From Candidatus Zixiibacteriota bacterium (GTDB lineage Bacteria > Zixibacteria > MSB-5A5 > GN15 > FEB-12), in the NCBI GenBank assembly GCA_030619345.1, contig JAUXBO010000005.1, positions 1-22,098 on the forward strand: 22,098 nucleotides of DNA. The letters run 5' to 3'. This document shows positions 7,954 to 14,493 of the stretch, piece by piece. Every line of letters begins with the position of its first letter. The stretch's first letter is position 1. The notes under the pieces were generated by a model. That model was not told the DNA's origin. It did not search any database and saw only the letters and a program-made list of their open reading frames with translations. A program made the position numbers and the translations under genes.

Positions 7954-9081
7954 ATGTTGAATATTGAAGTTGTTGAAGCTAAATCGCCGCGACAATTGCG
8001 GCAGTTCATAAAATACCCCAATGAGCTTTACAAAGATGATCCCAAATATGTAACTCCACTTCTCTCTGAGCGACTTGAGTTTTTTGATCAGAAGTCGAAT
8101 CCGTTCTTCCGGACCGCCCGGGTCAAACTGTTCCTGGCCCACCGTGAAGGAAAAGTGGTCGGCCGCATTGCCACTTGCATAAATTTCAACCACAATGAAT
8201 ATCATTCCGAACAGGTCGGTTTTTTCGGCTTTTTTGACTGCCCAGATGACTATGAAATTGCATCCACCCTTCTGAAAGTGGCCATGATTACCATCAAGAA
8301 GGAAGGAATGACCAAGATGAGGGGCCCAATCAGTTTTTCAACCAACCATGAGTGTGGATTCCTGATTGAAGGGTCCGATTCACCGCCAGTAATCATGATG
8401 ACCTACAATCATCCGTACCTTCCCAGATTGGCCGAAAAATTCGGGCTGAAAAAAGCAATGGACCTTCTGGCTTATGAAATGACCGGAGAGGGACAAATTC
8501 CAGAACGCATACAACGGATTGTCGATAAACTCAAGACCAGATCAAAAGTCAAAATGCGGAACATCAGTATGAAGGACTTTGACAACGAGGTACTCCACAT
8601 AAATGACGTCTACAACGAAGCCTGGCAGCACAACTGGGGTTTCGTACCGATGGAAAAAGATGAATTCATTCATACCGCCAAAAACCTCAGGCAAGTGATC
8701 GACCCAGATTTGGTGTTCATTGCCGAAGTAGACAGCAAACCAGTCGGTTTCTGTCTGGCCCTGCCGGATATCAATCAGGCACTGATTCGCCTAAAGGGAA
8801 AGCTCCTGCCGTTCGGCCTCTTAAAACTCCTCTGGCATACCAAAATTCGTAACAAAATCAACCGAGTCCGAATTATCACGTTTGGAATAATACCGCAATA
8901 TCAGGGGCGGGGGGTTGATTCGATGCTCTTTGCGGAAATATTCGACGCCGGAGTAGCCCGGGGATACCATCAGGCTGAGTTGTCCTGGATATTGGAAGCC
9001 AACGAATTGATGCGGCGCGGAGTCGAGCAGATGGGCGCCATCCCGTACAAGCGATACCGCATCGTTGAGATGCCGGTCTAA
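7954..9081 (+). CDS. Long GNAT-fold acyltransferase, candidate bacterial ceramide synthase (YghO-like)
   Basis: This 375-residue soluble protein belongs to the long GNAT family represented by E. coli YghO. The N-terminal half has its familiar run: FIKYPNELYKDDPKYVTPLL, then NPFF, VGRIA, HNEYH, VGFFGFFDC and RGPISFSTNHECG. The C-terminal half has the acetyl-CoA-binding GNAT core: a strand VRIITFGI, PQYQGRGVDS at the pyrophosphate loop, and a closing LSWILEANELMRRGVEQMGA with KRYRI. The gene starts 7 nt after the serine palmitoyltransferase-like gene with no ribosome site of its own that I can see, so translation is probably coupled. The known bacterial ceramide synthase of Caulobacter is a GNAT-fold N-acyltransferase encoded near spt, so acylation of a sphingoid base is the best inference. 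The family call is firm; the substrate is inferred. Confidence 0.75.
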   Translation: MLNIEVVEAKSPRQLRQFIKYPNELYKDDPKYVTPLLSERLEFFDQKSNPFFRTARVKLFLAHREGKVVGRIATCINFNHNEYHSEQVGFFGFFDCPDDYEIASTLLKVAMITIKKEGMTKMRGPISFSTNHECGFLIEGSDSPPVIMMTYNHPYLPRLAEKFGLKKAMDLLAYEMTGEGQIPERIQRIVDKLKTRSKVKMRNISMKDFDNEVLHINDVYNEAWQHNWGFVPMEKDEFIHTAKNLRQVIDPDLVFIAEVDSKPVGFCLALPDINQALIRLKGKLLPFGLLKLLWHTKIRNKINRVRIITFGIIPQYQGRGVDSMLFAEIFDAGVARGYHQAELSWILEANELMRRGVEQMGAIPYKRYRIVEMPV

Positions 9082-9095
9082 TTCATTTCTGACAA

Positions 9096-9124
9096 TTGAC
9101 AATCGGTTCTGCCAAACGTATATA
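9096..9124 (+). promoter_or_regulatory. Sigma70 promoter for the small lipoprotein gene
   Basis: A perfect TTGACA (9096-9101), a 17-nt spacer and TATATA (9119-9124) fit in the 49-nt gap after the GNAT gene; TATATT at 9121 with a 19-nt spacer is an alternative -10. The expected transcript start falls at about 9131, the A of the start codon. Confidence 0.6.
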
Positions 9125-9130
9125 TTCAGT

Positions 9131-9685
9131 ATGTATCTGATCAAACCGAACCTGAGATTTCTGACCCCGACCATAATTATCTTCGCCCTGTTTATTTCGG
9201 CCTGTTCCAGCCGCTATCGGCTCGACCTCTATCTAACAGCCCAGGAAGAGCGGGGCAGGGCCAAAATAGAAACCACCGAGTTAGTAAAGGCGGCCGCTCT
9301 TGGTGAAATAGACACTGAGATAAGCTTGATTCCCGGTAACGGAGACGTGGCGATTGTAACCACCGGGCGACGCGGCAAATTGCTGAAAAAAGGCTCGCAA
9401 TACGCGCTGGCTTTCGATGAACATCTTAGAGTTAAGTTGTACCTGGAGCTGCCCCTCGATCTTCACAAAGCTCAGTATCCAATGATAGATAATTCCTGTG
9501 CCCAACTTCTTGGAAATTTTGAGATGCCACCCGAGCAGAAGATTTTTGGTCCGGTTGACGGCCAGTTTAGTATCGACTCGCTGAAAGGCTCCATGCTCTA
9601 TCTCACCGTGGACGGTCGCTTTGAGAACAAGGAGAAGCAGGTAATTGAACTGGACGGGCAGTTTAAGATGCGGATCCGCGACTGA
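9131..9685 (+). CDS. Small lipoprotein of unknown function
   Basis: This 184-residue protein has an N-terminal lipoprotein signal: basic residues, a hydrophobic stretch (TPTIIIFALF) and the lipobox ISAC with Cys25. The mature part is predicted mostly beta-strand (alternating patterns such as VAIVTTGRRGKLL, LRVKLYLELPLDL and MLYLTVDGRF) and ends DGQFKMRIRD. I do not recognise the family. I chose the ATG at 9131 because it gives a complete lipoprotein signal; a longer in-frame start at 9065 would add residues without signal character. No ribosome site is visible, and the promoter position suggests a leaderless message. The 3' end overlaps the convergent macro-domain gene by 23 nt. It follows the sphingolipid-type genes, but a functional link is not shown. 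Confidence 0.75.
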   Translation: MYLIKPNLRFLTPTIIIFALFISACSSRYRLDLYLTAQEERGRAKIETTELVKAAALGEIDTEISLIPGNGDVAIVTTGRRGKLLKKGSQYALAFDEHLRVKLYLELPLDLHKAQYPMIDNSCAQLLGNFEMPPEQKIFGPVDGQFSIDSLKGSMLYLTVDGRFENKEKQVIELDGQFKMRIRD

Positions 9686-10184
9686 GCGCCGCCTTCAGAC
9701 TTTCCTGAAACAAAACGTATCCAAATTCATCAAACAGACAAAACTGCACATACTCAAGATTTTTGGCCATTGTTTGGAAGCCGCTAACCGTTGCTACCAT
9801 CAGGTTCGCACAAGCTTTCATTGGAAAGTTACCCACCCCGGTTCCAAAAGCCGGGATTGCAAGGGACTTGATCCCCAATTCGTCAGCCAGATTAAGACTG
9901 CTCACCGTTGCCTGACGGATTAACTTGGCGGAAGTCCTGAGGTCCTGCCCCATCACAGCGGCATGGACGATCAGCTTATAGGGCAGATTGCCAGCCGTTG
10001 TGTGAATTGATTGCCCCGGATTAGCCGGACCTTTGGCGACCGCCTCGCGCTCAATAATCTCACCCCCGGCAGACTTTATGGCTCCCGCCACTCCGTCGCC
10101 CATCCAGAAATGGTTATTGGCCGCGTTCACGATAGCCTCTACCTCGGCTTTTGTTATGTCTCCACGAACAACTTCAATACGCAC
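9663..10184 (-). CDS. Macro-domain protein (ADP-ribose/O-acetyl-ADP-ribose binding, MacroD type)
   Basis: This 173-residue protein is a stand-alone macro domain. It begins IEVVRGDIT with the adenine-contacting Asp (D9), followed by IVNAANNHF (18-26), GDGVAGAI (29-36), the distal strand IVHAAV (72-77) and PAFGTGVGNFP (111-121), the phosphate-binding loop. Such proteins bind ADP-ribose and often hydrolyse O-acetyl-ADP-ribose or remove ADP-ribose from proteins. I chose the GTG start at 10184 because GGAGAG lies 5 nt before it and the domain begins immediately; a longer reading frame to 10337 would run into the PAP2 gene. It is the last gene of a five-gene minus-strand operon, 13 nt after PAP2. 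Confidence 0.9.
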   Translation of the reverse strand: MRIEVVRGDITKAEVEAIVNAANNHFWMGDGVAGAIKSAGGEIIEREAVAKGPANPGQSIHTTAGNLPYKLIVHAAVMGQDLRTSAKLIRQATVSSLNLADELGIKSLAIPAFGTGVGNFPMKACANLMVATVSGFQTMAKNLEYVQFCLFDEFGYVLFQESLKAALSRGSAS

Positions 10185-10197
10185 GGATTCTCTCCAA

Positions 10198-10767
10198 TTA
10201 GACCAGGTTCTTTTTGCTAATACCCGGCAACTCTGTTTCAATCTTCGTAAACAGCTTCCAGACCGCCAATCCAAATAGTGATCCAACCGCAGCTCCAACC
10301 AAAACATCTCCCGGATAATGAACGCCAACAGAAACACGGCTCAGAGCCACTATCGTTGCAAACGCCAAGAGATAGATTCGTGACCTGTGATAAGCCAGCG
10401 AGAACAAAAGGGCCTGTCCAAAGGCATTGGCAGCGTGCGCCGAGGGCATTGCTTTGCCTGCCCCGCAATTGACGAGCAAGTGGACATCCTGCAATGTGTG
10501 ACAGGGCCGCATTCTCCCAATCAGTGGTTTCAGGACTGATGCTGAAGTCTGATCTGACAGGAGCAAGACAATCGCAGAGAATAAGCACAGCCACCGCATT
10601 CGATTATTGCCAACAACCAACATAATCAGCAGCGCCAATCCGTAAAGCAGCCGCAGCAGTGTGTTTGAAGTGATAAACGGCATCAGGAAATCTATAACCG
10701 GATTTGCCAGTTGAGAATTAATAAATATGAAGATCGCTTGATCGATTTCGGCTATGAACTCTAACAT
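10198..10767 (-). CDS. PAP2-family membrane phosphatase
   Basis: This 189-residue integral membrane protein has the three PAP2 signature motifs: KPLIGRMRP (80-88), PSAH (108-111, with Ala where Gly is more usual) and SRVSVGVHYPGD (143-154), whose His150 is the phosphoenzyme nucleophile. About five hydrophobic segments surround them. The family removes phosphate from lipid phosphates or diphosphates such as undecaprenyl pyrophosphate or phosphatidate, with the active site facing the periplasm. AAGGA lies about 10 nt before the ATG. It sits 24 nt after the PfkB gene and 13 nt before the macro-domain gene, so it is cotranscribed with them. The exact lipid cannot be told; with sphingolipid-type genes nearby a sphingoid phosphate is conceivable but speculative. 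Confidence 0.88.
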   Translation of the reverse strand: MLEFIAEIDQAIFIFINSQLANPVIDFLMPFITSNTLLRLLYGLALLIMLVVGNNRMRWLCLFSAIVLLLSDQTSASVLKPLIGRMRPCHTLQDVHLLVNCGAGKAMPSAHAANAFGQALLFSLAYHRSRIYLLAFATIVALSRVSVGVHYPGDVLVGAAVGSLFGLAVWKLFTKIETELPGISKKNLV

Positions 10768-10791
10768 CTGAATTGAATCCTTACCATCATG

Positions 10792-11703
10792 CTACCGATA
10801 CTTTTTGGGACCGCTTTTCAGGAATTTCAGTAGTTCTGCTTTGCACGGCAGTCCGGCCCGAGCCCCCGGTTGGCGGCACTTAATTGCGGCGACAGCAGCA
10901 CCCAGACGGAGCCGTTCGGCAAGGTCCACACCGGTCAGTAGACCAAACAGGTATCCGACGTGGAACGCATCGCCTGCCCCGGTCGTGTCTATTGTTCGTA
11001 CCTTGTAAGCTGCCTGAGAATAGAATTTGCCTGACTCATATCCCGTCGAACCTTTGATCCCCTCGGTTACTACAACTGTTTTCGGACCAAACTCTTGAAG
11101 TTTCCTAATCGCGTTTCGGGTGTTAGATGTGCCGGTGAAAGGAAAGACATAGCTGTCCGCCACCACCAGATGGTCAACGAATGGGAAGACATCGGAAACG
11201 TCATTTCTTGTAGATCCGATATCGAATGATACCGTCGCCCCACTTTTTTTTGCCCATCGAGCCAGTTTAAGAGTGGCTGGCATGTCACGACCGTCGAGAT
11301 GCACCAGTCGAGATCGTGGGTACTGCGAAAGTTTCATATCGGCCGGTCGAACAAAGACTTCGCGACCTAATACCACCGTCCGTCTGCCGCTTCCCTGCTC
11401 GATCCAACCGGCAGCGACAGCTGAGGGTTTATTTCTCCTGACCGTGATAAACTTGGTATTGACTTTGGCCTGCCGGAGTTCATCAATCCCCATCTGACCG
11501 ATGGGGTCATCACCCACTACTCCAATCATGGCGGTAGTAAAGCCGAGCCGCGAAAGACCCACTAAAACCGTAGGCACCGGTCCTCCTCCTTGCATGTGAA
11601 GAGAGTCAGCATCGATTTTCATCTCCGCCTCAGGGTAAACCTTGACCGAGTAAAGAACATCGTACGGCATGATTCCAAGCCCCAGGCAGTCAATCCGGTT
11701 CAT
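10792..11703 (-). CDS. PfkB-family (ribokinase-like) carbohydrate or nucleoside kinase
   Basis: This 303-residue cytoplasmic kinase of the ribokinase fold has GGGPVPT (39-45) at the substrate site, LGFTTAMIGVVGDDPIG (53-69), and the C-terminal PfkB signature DTTGAGDAFHVGY (239-251), with catalytic base D245 and the anion hole in GAGD. It phosphorylates the hydroxymethyl group of a sugar or nucleoside; the exact substrate is not readable. The usual GGNxxN of sugar kinases is GGGPVPT here, so the substrate Asn is lacking. I chose the ATG at 11703 because AGG lies 6 nt upstream; it overlaps the end of yigZ by 14 nt, which suggests translational coupling. ATGs at 11709 and 11721 are alternatives. 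Confidence 0.85.
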   Translation of the reverse strand: MNRIDCLGLGIMPYDVLYSVKVYPEAEMKIDADSLHMQGGGPVPTVLVGLSRLGFTTAMIGVVGDDPIGQMGIDELRQAKVNTKFITVRRNKPSAVAAGWIEQGSGRRTVVLGREVFVRPADMKLSQYPRSRLVHLDGRDMPATLKLARWAKKSGATVSFDIGSTRNDVSDVFPFVDHLVVADSYVFPFTGTSNTRNAIRKLQEFGPKTVVVTEGIKGSTGYESGKFYSQAAYKVRTIDTTGAGDAFHVGYLFGLLTGVDLAERLRLGAAVAAIKCRQPGARAGLPCKAELLKFLKSGPKKYR

Positions 11704-12316
11704 GATCATCCTGCTTCTCAATCATAGCTTTTCCATTGCTGAGTTCTATTATGCTCGCAATAAGTCGCTCGGTGTGGCTCTTTCTGACGACCAGCCGTAC
11801 TGATACCTTATCTGAGAATTCGGCTCGCTGGTCGAGTATCCCAAAAGTCCGAATCATCTTCATCAGTGGATTATATAAACCGGGCTGAATCTCAACCATA
11901 ATTCTATCGCTGAGGAAATTCTCCCTGATACCCGCTTCGTCCAGAGAGAGACTGGCCACTTCCGAATAAGCACGCACCAGACCGCCGGTGCCAAGCTTGG
12001 TCCCCCCATAATAGCGAGTTACCACAATAATTGTATCAGTCAGTTCCCGTCCTTCCAATATGTCATAGATCGGCTTTCCGGCTGTCCCCGATGGCTCTCC
12101 GTCATCGGAGTACTTAAACTGCGGCTGCGGTCCAAAACCTATTCGATAGGCGTAACAATTGTGAGTTGCCGCGTGCTCCTCCCGCTTGATTGCTTCAAGA
12201 GTTTCCACTGCCTCTTCAATCGAGACAACAGGCCTGACACGACCTGTGAATCTGGAGCCTTTGACTTTCGTCTCAGCTCTGGCCAATTTGGCTGCTGAGA
12301 AATATCTATCGTCCAT
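11690..12316 (-). CDS. yigZ: YigZ/IMPACT (UPF0029) family protein
   Basis: This 208-residue soluble protein has the UPF0029 N-terminal domain followed by a DUF1949-type ferredoxin-like C-terminal domain, the usual bacterial arrangement and length. Signature segments are HNCYAYR (52-58), YSDDGEPSGTAGKPI (69-83) and VVTRYYGGTKLGTGGLVRAY (98-117). Bacterial members are linked to translation or RNA because of the relation to eukaryotic IMPACT, but no reaction is established. The start lies 7 nt after the DprA-like gene's stop with only TTGAG as a ribosome site, so it is probably translationally coupled. The PfkB gene begins inside its last codons. Confidence 0.93.
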   Translation of the reverse strand: MDDRYFSAAKLARAETKVKGSRFTGRVRPVVSIEEAVETLEAIKREEHAATHNCYAYRIGFGPQPQFKYSDDGEPSGTAGKPIYDILEGRELTDTIIVVTRYYGGTKLGTGGLVRAYSEVASLSLDEAGIRENFLSDRIMVEIQPGLYNPLMKMIRTFGILDQRAEFSDKVSVRLVVRKSHTERLIASIIELSNGKAMIEKQDDHEPD

Positions 12317-12323
12317 AACTCAA

Positions 12324-13226
12324 TCAGACAAGGGATTTGACGATATCGTCAAGCTTGTCCAGACCTAACATCGGCAGGGCTCCATTTTTGACGGCGTTGG
12401 CGAGCGCGTCTTCATCGGCGAGAGCGCCCTTCCCCGGATCTATTAACAAGAATGTTAACTTCCCGGTTTGGTGACAGAATTCCAATAAATCCAGAGTACG
12501 TTTTGAATGCGAATAGATTTCGGTTACCACCACCGCCTGACTCATTCCGACCAGCAGCCGATTTGACTGCCGATAGTTTTCATCTGCAAATTCAGCCTCG
12601 GGACTAAAATCAGAGATTAGTCCTCCCTCTTTTGCAATATCTATTGCCACCGGCACGACCTCATCGGCTCGGATCTCTTCAAGGCCGGTCTCAGTCACTG
12701 CAAACGAAGTTGAGTTGGCCCGTTGGCATCCCAGGTGGGCGGCGGTATCAATTCCGCGGTAGAGAGAAGAGAGTACCTGCACTTTGGCTTTTGTAAAAAA
12801 ATCCGCCGTCGTAATCGTCAGTTCAATCCCCTCGTTGGTAGGCTGGTCAGCCCCAATCAGAGCCACCGACTTCTTTCGGGACAACGGCAGCTTTCCTCTG
12901 ACATACAGGATTGGTGGTGGGTCGTTTAGCTCGAAAAGGGATTCCGGGTATTCATCATCAAATCGTGTTGTCACCTTGATTCCCTTTTGATCCATCACCT
13001 TAAGGAATACTTCTGCATCCTCAAAGTATTGAGACACCTGGCTGATCTCGTTGGCTGTTTCGACTCCGATCTTGTCGATAGCCATCAGACCGCCGGAATC
13101 GGCCCTGACAATCCTGTCTAAGTTGCCAAAGTAATGCAAAAGCGCTTCAAAGAGGCGCGGACTGACATCAGCAAACCGGCAAAGTGCAACTGTTTTGATT
13201 GTTCTTTCATCAAATTGAATTGGCAT
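12324..13226 (-). CDS. Divergent DprA/Smf-like protein
   Basis: This 300-residue protein is like the DNA-processing protein DprA, which loads RecA on incoming single-stranded DNA in transformation. An N-terminal helical/HhH-like part (about 10-65) is followed by YPESLFELNDPPPILYVRG (93-111), the canonical entry into the Rossmann domain. That core is degenerate: GAD for GS/TR (125-127), SSLYRGID for SGxARGID (153-160), ISDFSPE for ISExP, and SNRLL for RNRII (221-225). The C-terminal winged-helix domain is absent. It is the first gene of the five-gene operon. The ATG at 13226 follows a GGGGG run with no spacing, an odd ribosome site. The DprA kinship is fairly clear; retention of the DprA function is doubtful. 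Confidence 0.75.
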   Translation of the reverse strand: MPIQFDERTIKTVALCRFADVSPRLFEALLHYFGNLDRIVRADSGGLMAIDKIGVETANEISQVSQYFEDAEVFLKVMDQKGIKVTTRFDDEYPESLFELNDPPPILYVRGKLPLSRKKSVALIGADQPTNEGIELTITTADFFTKAKVQVLSSLYRGIDTAAHLGCQRANSTSFAVTETGLEEIRADEVVPVAIDIAKEGGLISDFSPEAEFADENYRQSNRLLVGMSQAVVVTEIYSHSKRTLDLLEFCHQTGKLTFLLIDPGKGALADEDALANAVKNGALPMLGLDKLDDIVKSLV

Positions 13227-13231
13227 CCCCC

Positions 13232-13260
13232 AATGTGCTTAGCACGACTCTCTTTGTCAA
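13232..13260 (-). promoter_or_regulatory. Putative promoter of the DprA-like operon
   Basis: On the minus strand a perfect TTGACA (13255-13260) is followed after 17 nt by CACATT (13232-13237), a weak -10 with 3 of 6 matches. The transcript would start at about 13225, at the start codon. The -35 is good and the -10 is poor. Confidence 0.35.
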
Positions 13261-13295
13261 TAGAACACAATTGATATCTCAGACCGTTGATAAAC

Positions 13296-13324
13296 TTGAA
13301 AATAACGGTCAATCATGTTATTCT
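13296..13324 (+). promoter_or_regulatory. Putative sigma70 promoter of the TPR lipoprotein gene
   Basis: TTGAAA (13296-13301), a 17-nt spacer and TATTCT (13319-13324) lie in the 132-nt divergent gap. The transcript would start near 13331, leaving about 28 nt of leader that includes AAGGA before the ATG at 13359. Confidence 0.5.
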
Positions 13325-13358
13325 GGATCAGAATATAAATAACCTAAGGATGAAAAAA

Positions 13359-14207
13359 ATGAAGCGTGTTTTGTTGATACTTTTCGCATTGGTTCTTGTA
13401 CTCAGCTGTTCCCAAAAGGGATCCGATACTGACACTTATCTCAAAGAGGGGCAAAAAGCTTTTCTTGCCGGCAACTACAGCGAGGCCCGAGATTTATTTG
13501 GAAAAGGGCTGACTCTGGCTCCATCAAATCAGGATATGATCTACTATATGGGGCTGAGCTATCAAAAAGAGTACGTGTATGATTCCGCTCTTTTTTACGT
13601 TCGCAAAGCGGACCTCTTGTACCAGAGGAATCGGGAGATTAATCTCGCGCTCGTTCAAATCGCGCCACAGGTACAGAACTGGGAACTGGCCATACAGGCT
13701 ATGTTGACCCTGATTGAACTTGGAGATTCCCCCAAGCAGTACTGGGCGCAACTGGCTGAATACAATGCCTATCGGAAATACTATGTCCATGTACTTTACT
13801 ACACGCGGAAAATTGTGGAGCAGAGCCCTGAAGATACCGCGGCCTATTTGAGACTCATAGGTGCGGCCGTATCCGCCAATTCACTCTATACTGCTTCCGC
13901 GTTCCTTGATACAGCAGTGGACAAATTTGGCCCACGCGATGAGTTTATGGCTAATCGTGGAGCAATCCATTCGTTCCGTGGTCAGTATCAAGAGGCGGAA
14001 AATATCTTTCGCAATCTTCTGGCCAAAGATTCAGCTAACACTTTTTATAAGCTAAATCTTGCGAGTACCCTTGCCTCCTTTGATCGACGTGATAAGAAAG
14101 AAGAAGCGCTGACGCTGTTACACGTAATCAAAAATGAGTTAGGCGTAGCTTACGGCATTGACTCGCTAATCATCAGAACTTCGCAGGAACTTGAAGATAT
14201 GGATTAA
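13359..14207 (+). CDS. TPR-repeat lipoprotein
   Basis: This 282-residue protein is a lipoprotein: KR, a leucine-rich stretch and the lipobox VLSC with Cys17. The mature part is a chain of about six tetratricopeptide repeats. The clearest are GQKAFLAGNYSEARDLFGKGL, YMGLSYQKEYVYDSALFYVRKA, NRGAIHSFRGQYQEAENIFRNLL and the last one near NLASTLASFDRRDKKEEAL. Such proteins are adaptors in envelope complexes. The second of two close ATGs was chosen because AAGGA is 8 nt upstream of it and overlaps the first (13350). The gene stands alone, diverging from the DprA-like operon and converging on the repeat lipoprotein gene. The partner is unknown. Confidence 0.85.
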   Translation: MKRVLLILFALVLVLSCSQKGSDTDTYLKEGQKAFLAGNYSEARDLFGKGLTLAPSNQDMIYYMGLSYQKEYVYDSALFYVRKADLLYQRNREINLALVQIAPQVQNWELAIQAMLTLIELGDSPKQYWAQLAEYNAYRKYYVHVLYYTRKIVEQSPEDTAAYLRLIGAAVSANSLYTASAFLDTAVDKFGPRDEFMANRGAIHSFRGQYQEAENIFRNLLAKDSANTFYKLNLASTLASFDRRDKKEEALTLLHVIKNELGVAYGIDSLIIRTSQELEDMD

Positions 14208-14210
14208 TTA

Positions 14211-14241
14211 AAAACGGGCAGGATTATCGCTAATCCTGCCC
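14211..14241 (-). terminator. Intrinsic terminator, active mainly on the minus strand
   Basis: GGGCAGGATTA (14216-14226) and TAATCCTGCCC (14231-14241) form an 11-bp perfect stem with a 4-nt loop, 8 nt after the TPR gene stop. On the minus strand the stem is followed by GTTTTTAATTAA, a proper T-tail. On the plus strand no T-tail follows, so for the TPR gene it is only a 3' hairpin. Confidence 0.7.
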
Positions 14242-14406
14242 AACGCAGGGCTGTCTCTAGGATGAGACAGAGGGGGGTCTTTTGAGTCACTAAATCTACT
14301 TAATTTAACGTCAGAGTCAACTCATTTGTTCGTCGAAATCTCAAAAAAAAGAGGTTCCTCACGACCAAAAACGTGATCAATCCATTCCTCTCTTCATTCG
14401 GTAACT
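14242..14406. other. Convergent intergenic spacer with minor hairpins
   Basis: No gene is visible. CTGTCTC/GAGACAG (14251-14257 and 14264-14270) is a 7-bp stem. GAGG/CCTC (14351-14360) with the A8 run at 14343-14350 would read on the minus strand as a short hairpin plus T8, a possible weak back-up terminator. Nothing else stands out. Confidence 0.4.
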
Positions 14407-14438
14407 AAAAAAAACCGGGAGTCAAAGCAGACTCCCGG
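14407..14438 (-). terminator. Intrinsic terminator of the repeat lipoprotein gene
   Basis: On the minus strand CCGGGAGTC (pairing 14430-14438 with 14415-14423, 9 bp, 6-nt loop) is followed directly by eight T (14407-14414). It lies about 55 nt after the stop codon at 14494. Confidence 0.9.
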
Positions 14439-14493
14439 CTCTATATCATCCATTTTCAGCAATTACAATAGCTGAAAAGCGAAATAAAGTCCA

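Noticed and set aside
10185..10337. N-terminal extension of the macro-domain protein
   Set aside because: These 51 codons lie in the PAP2 gene and do not resemble any macro-domain leader, while a GTG with GGAGAG sits exactly at the domain start.
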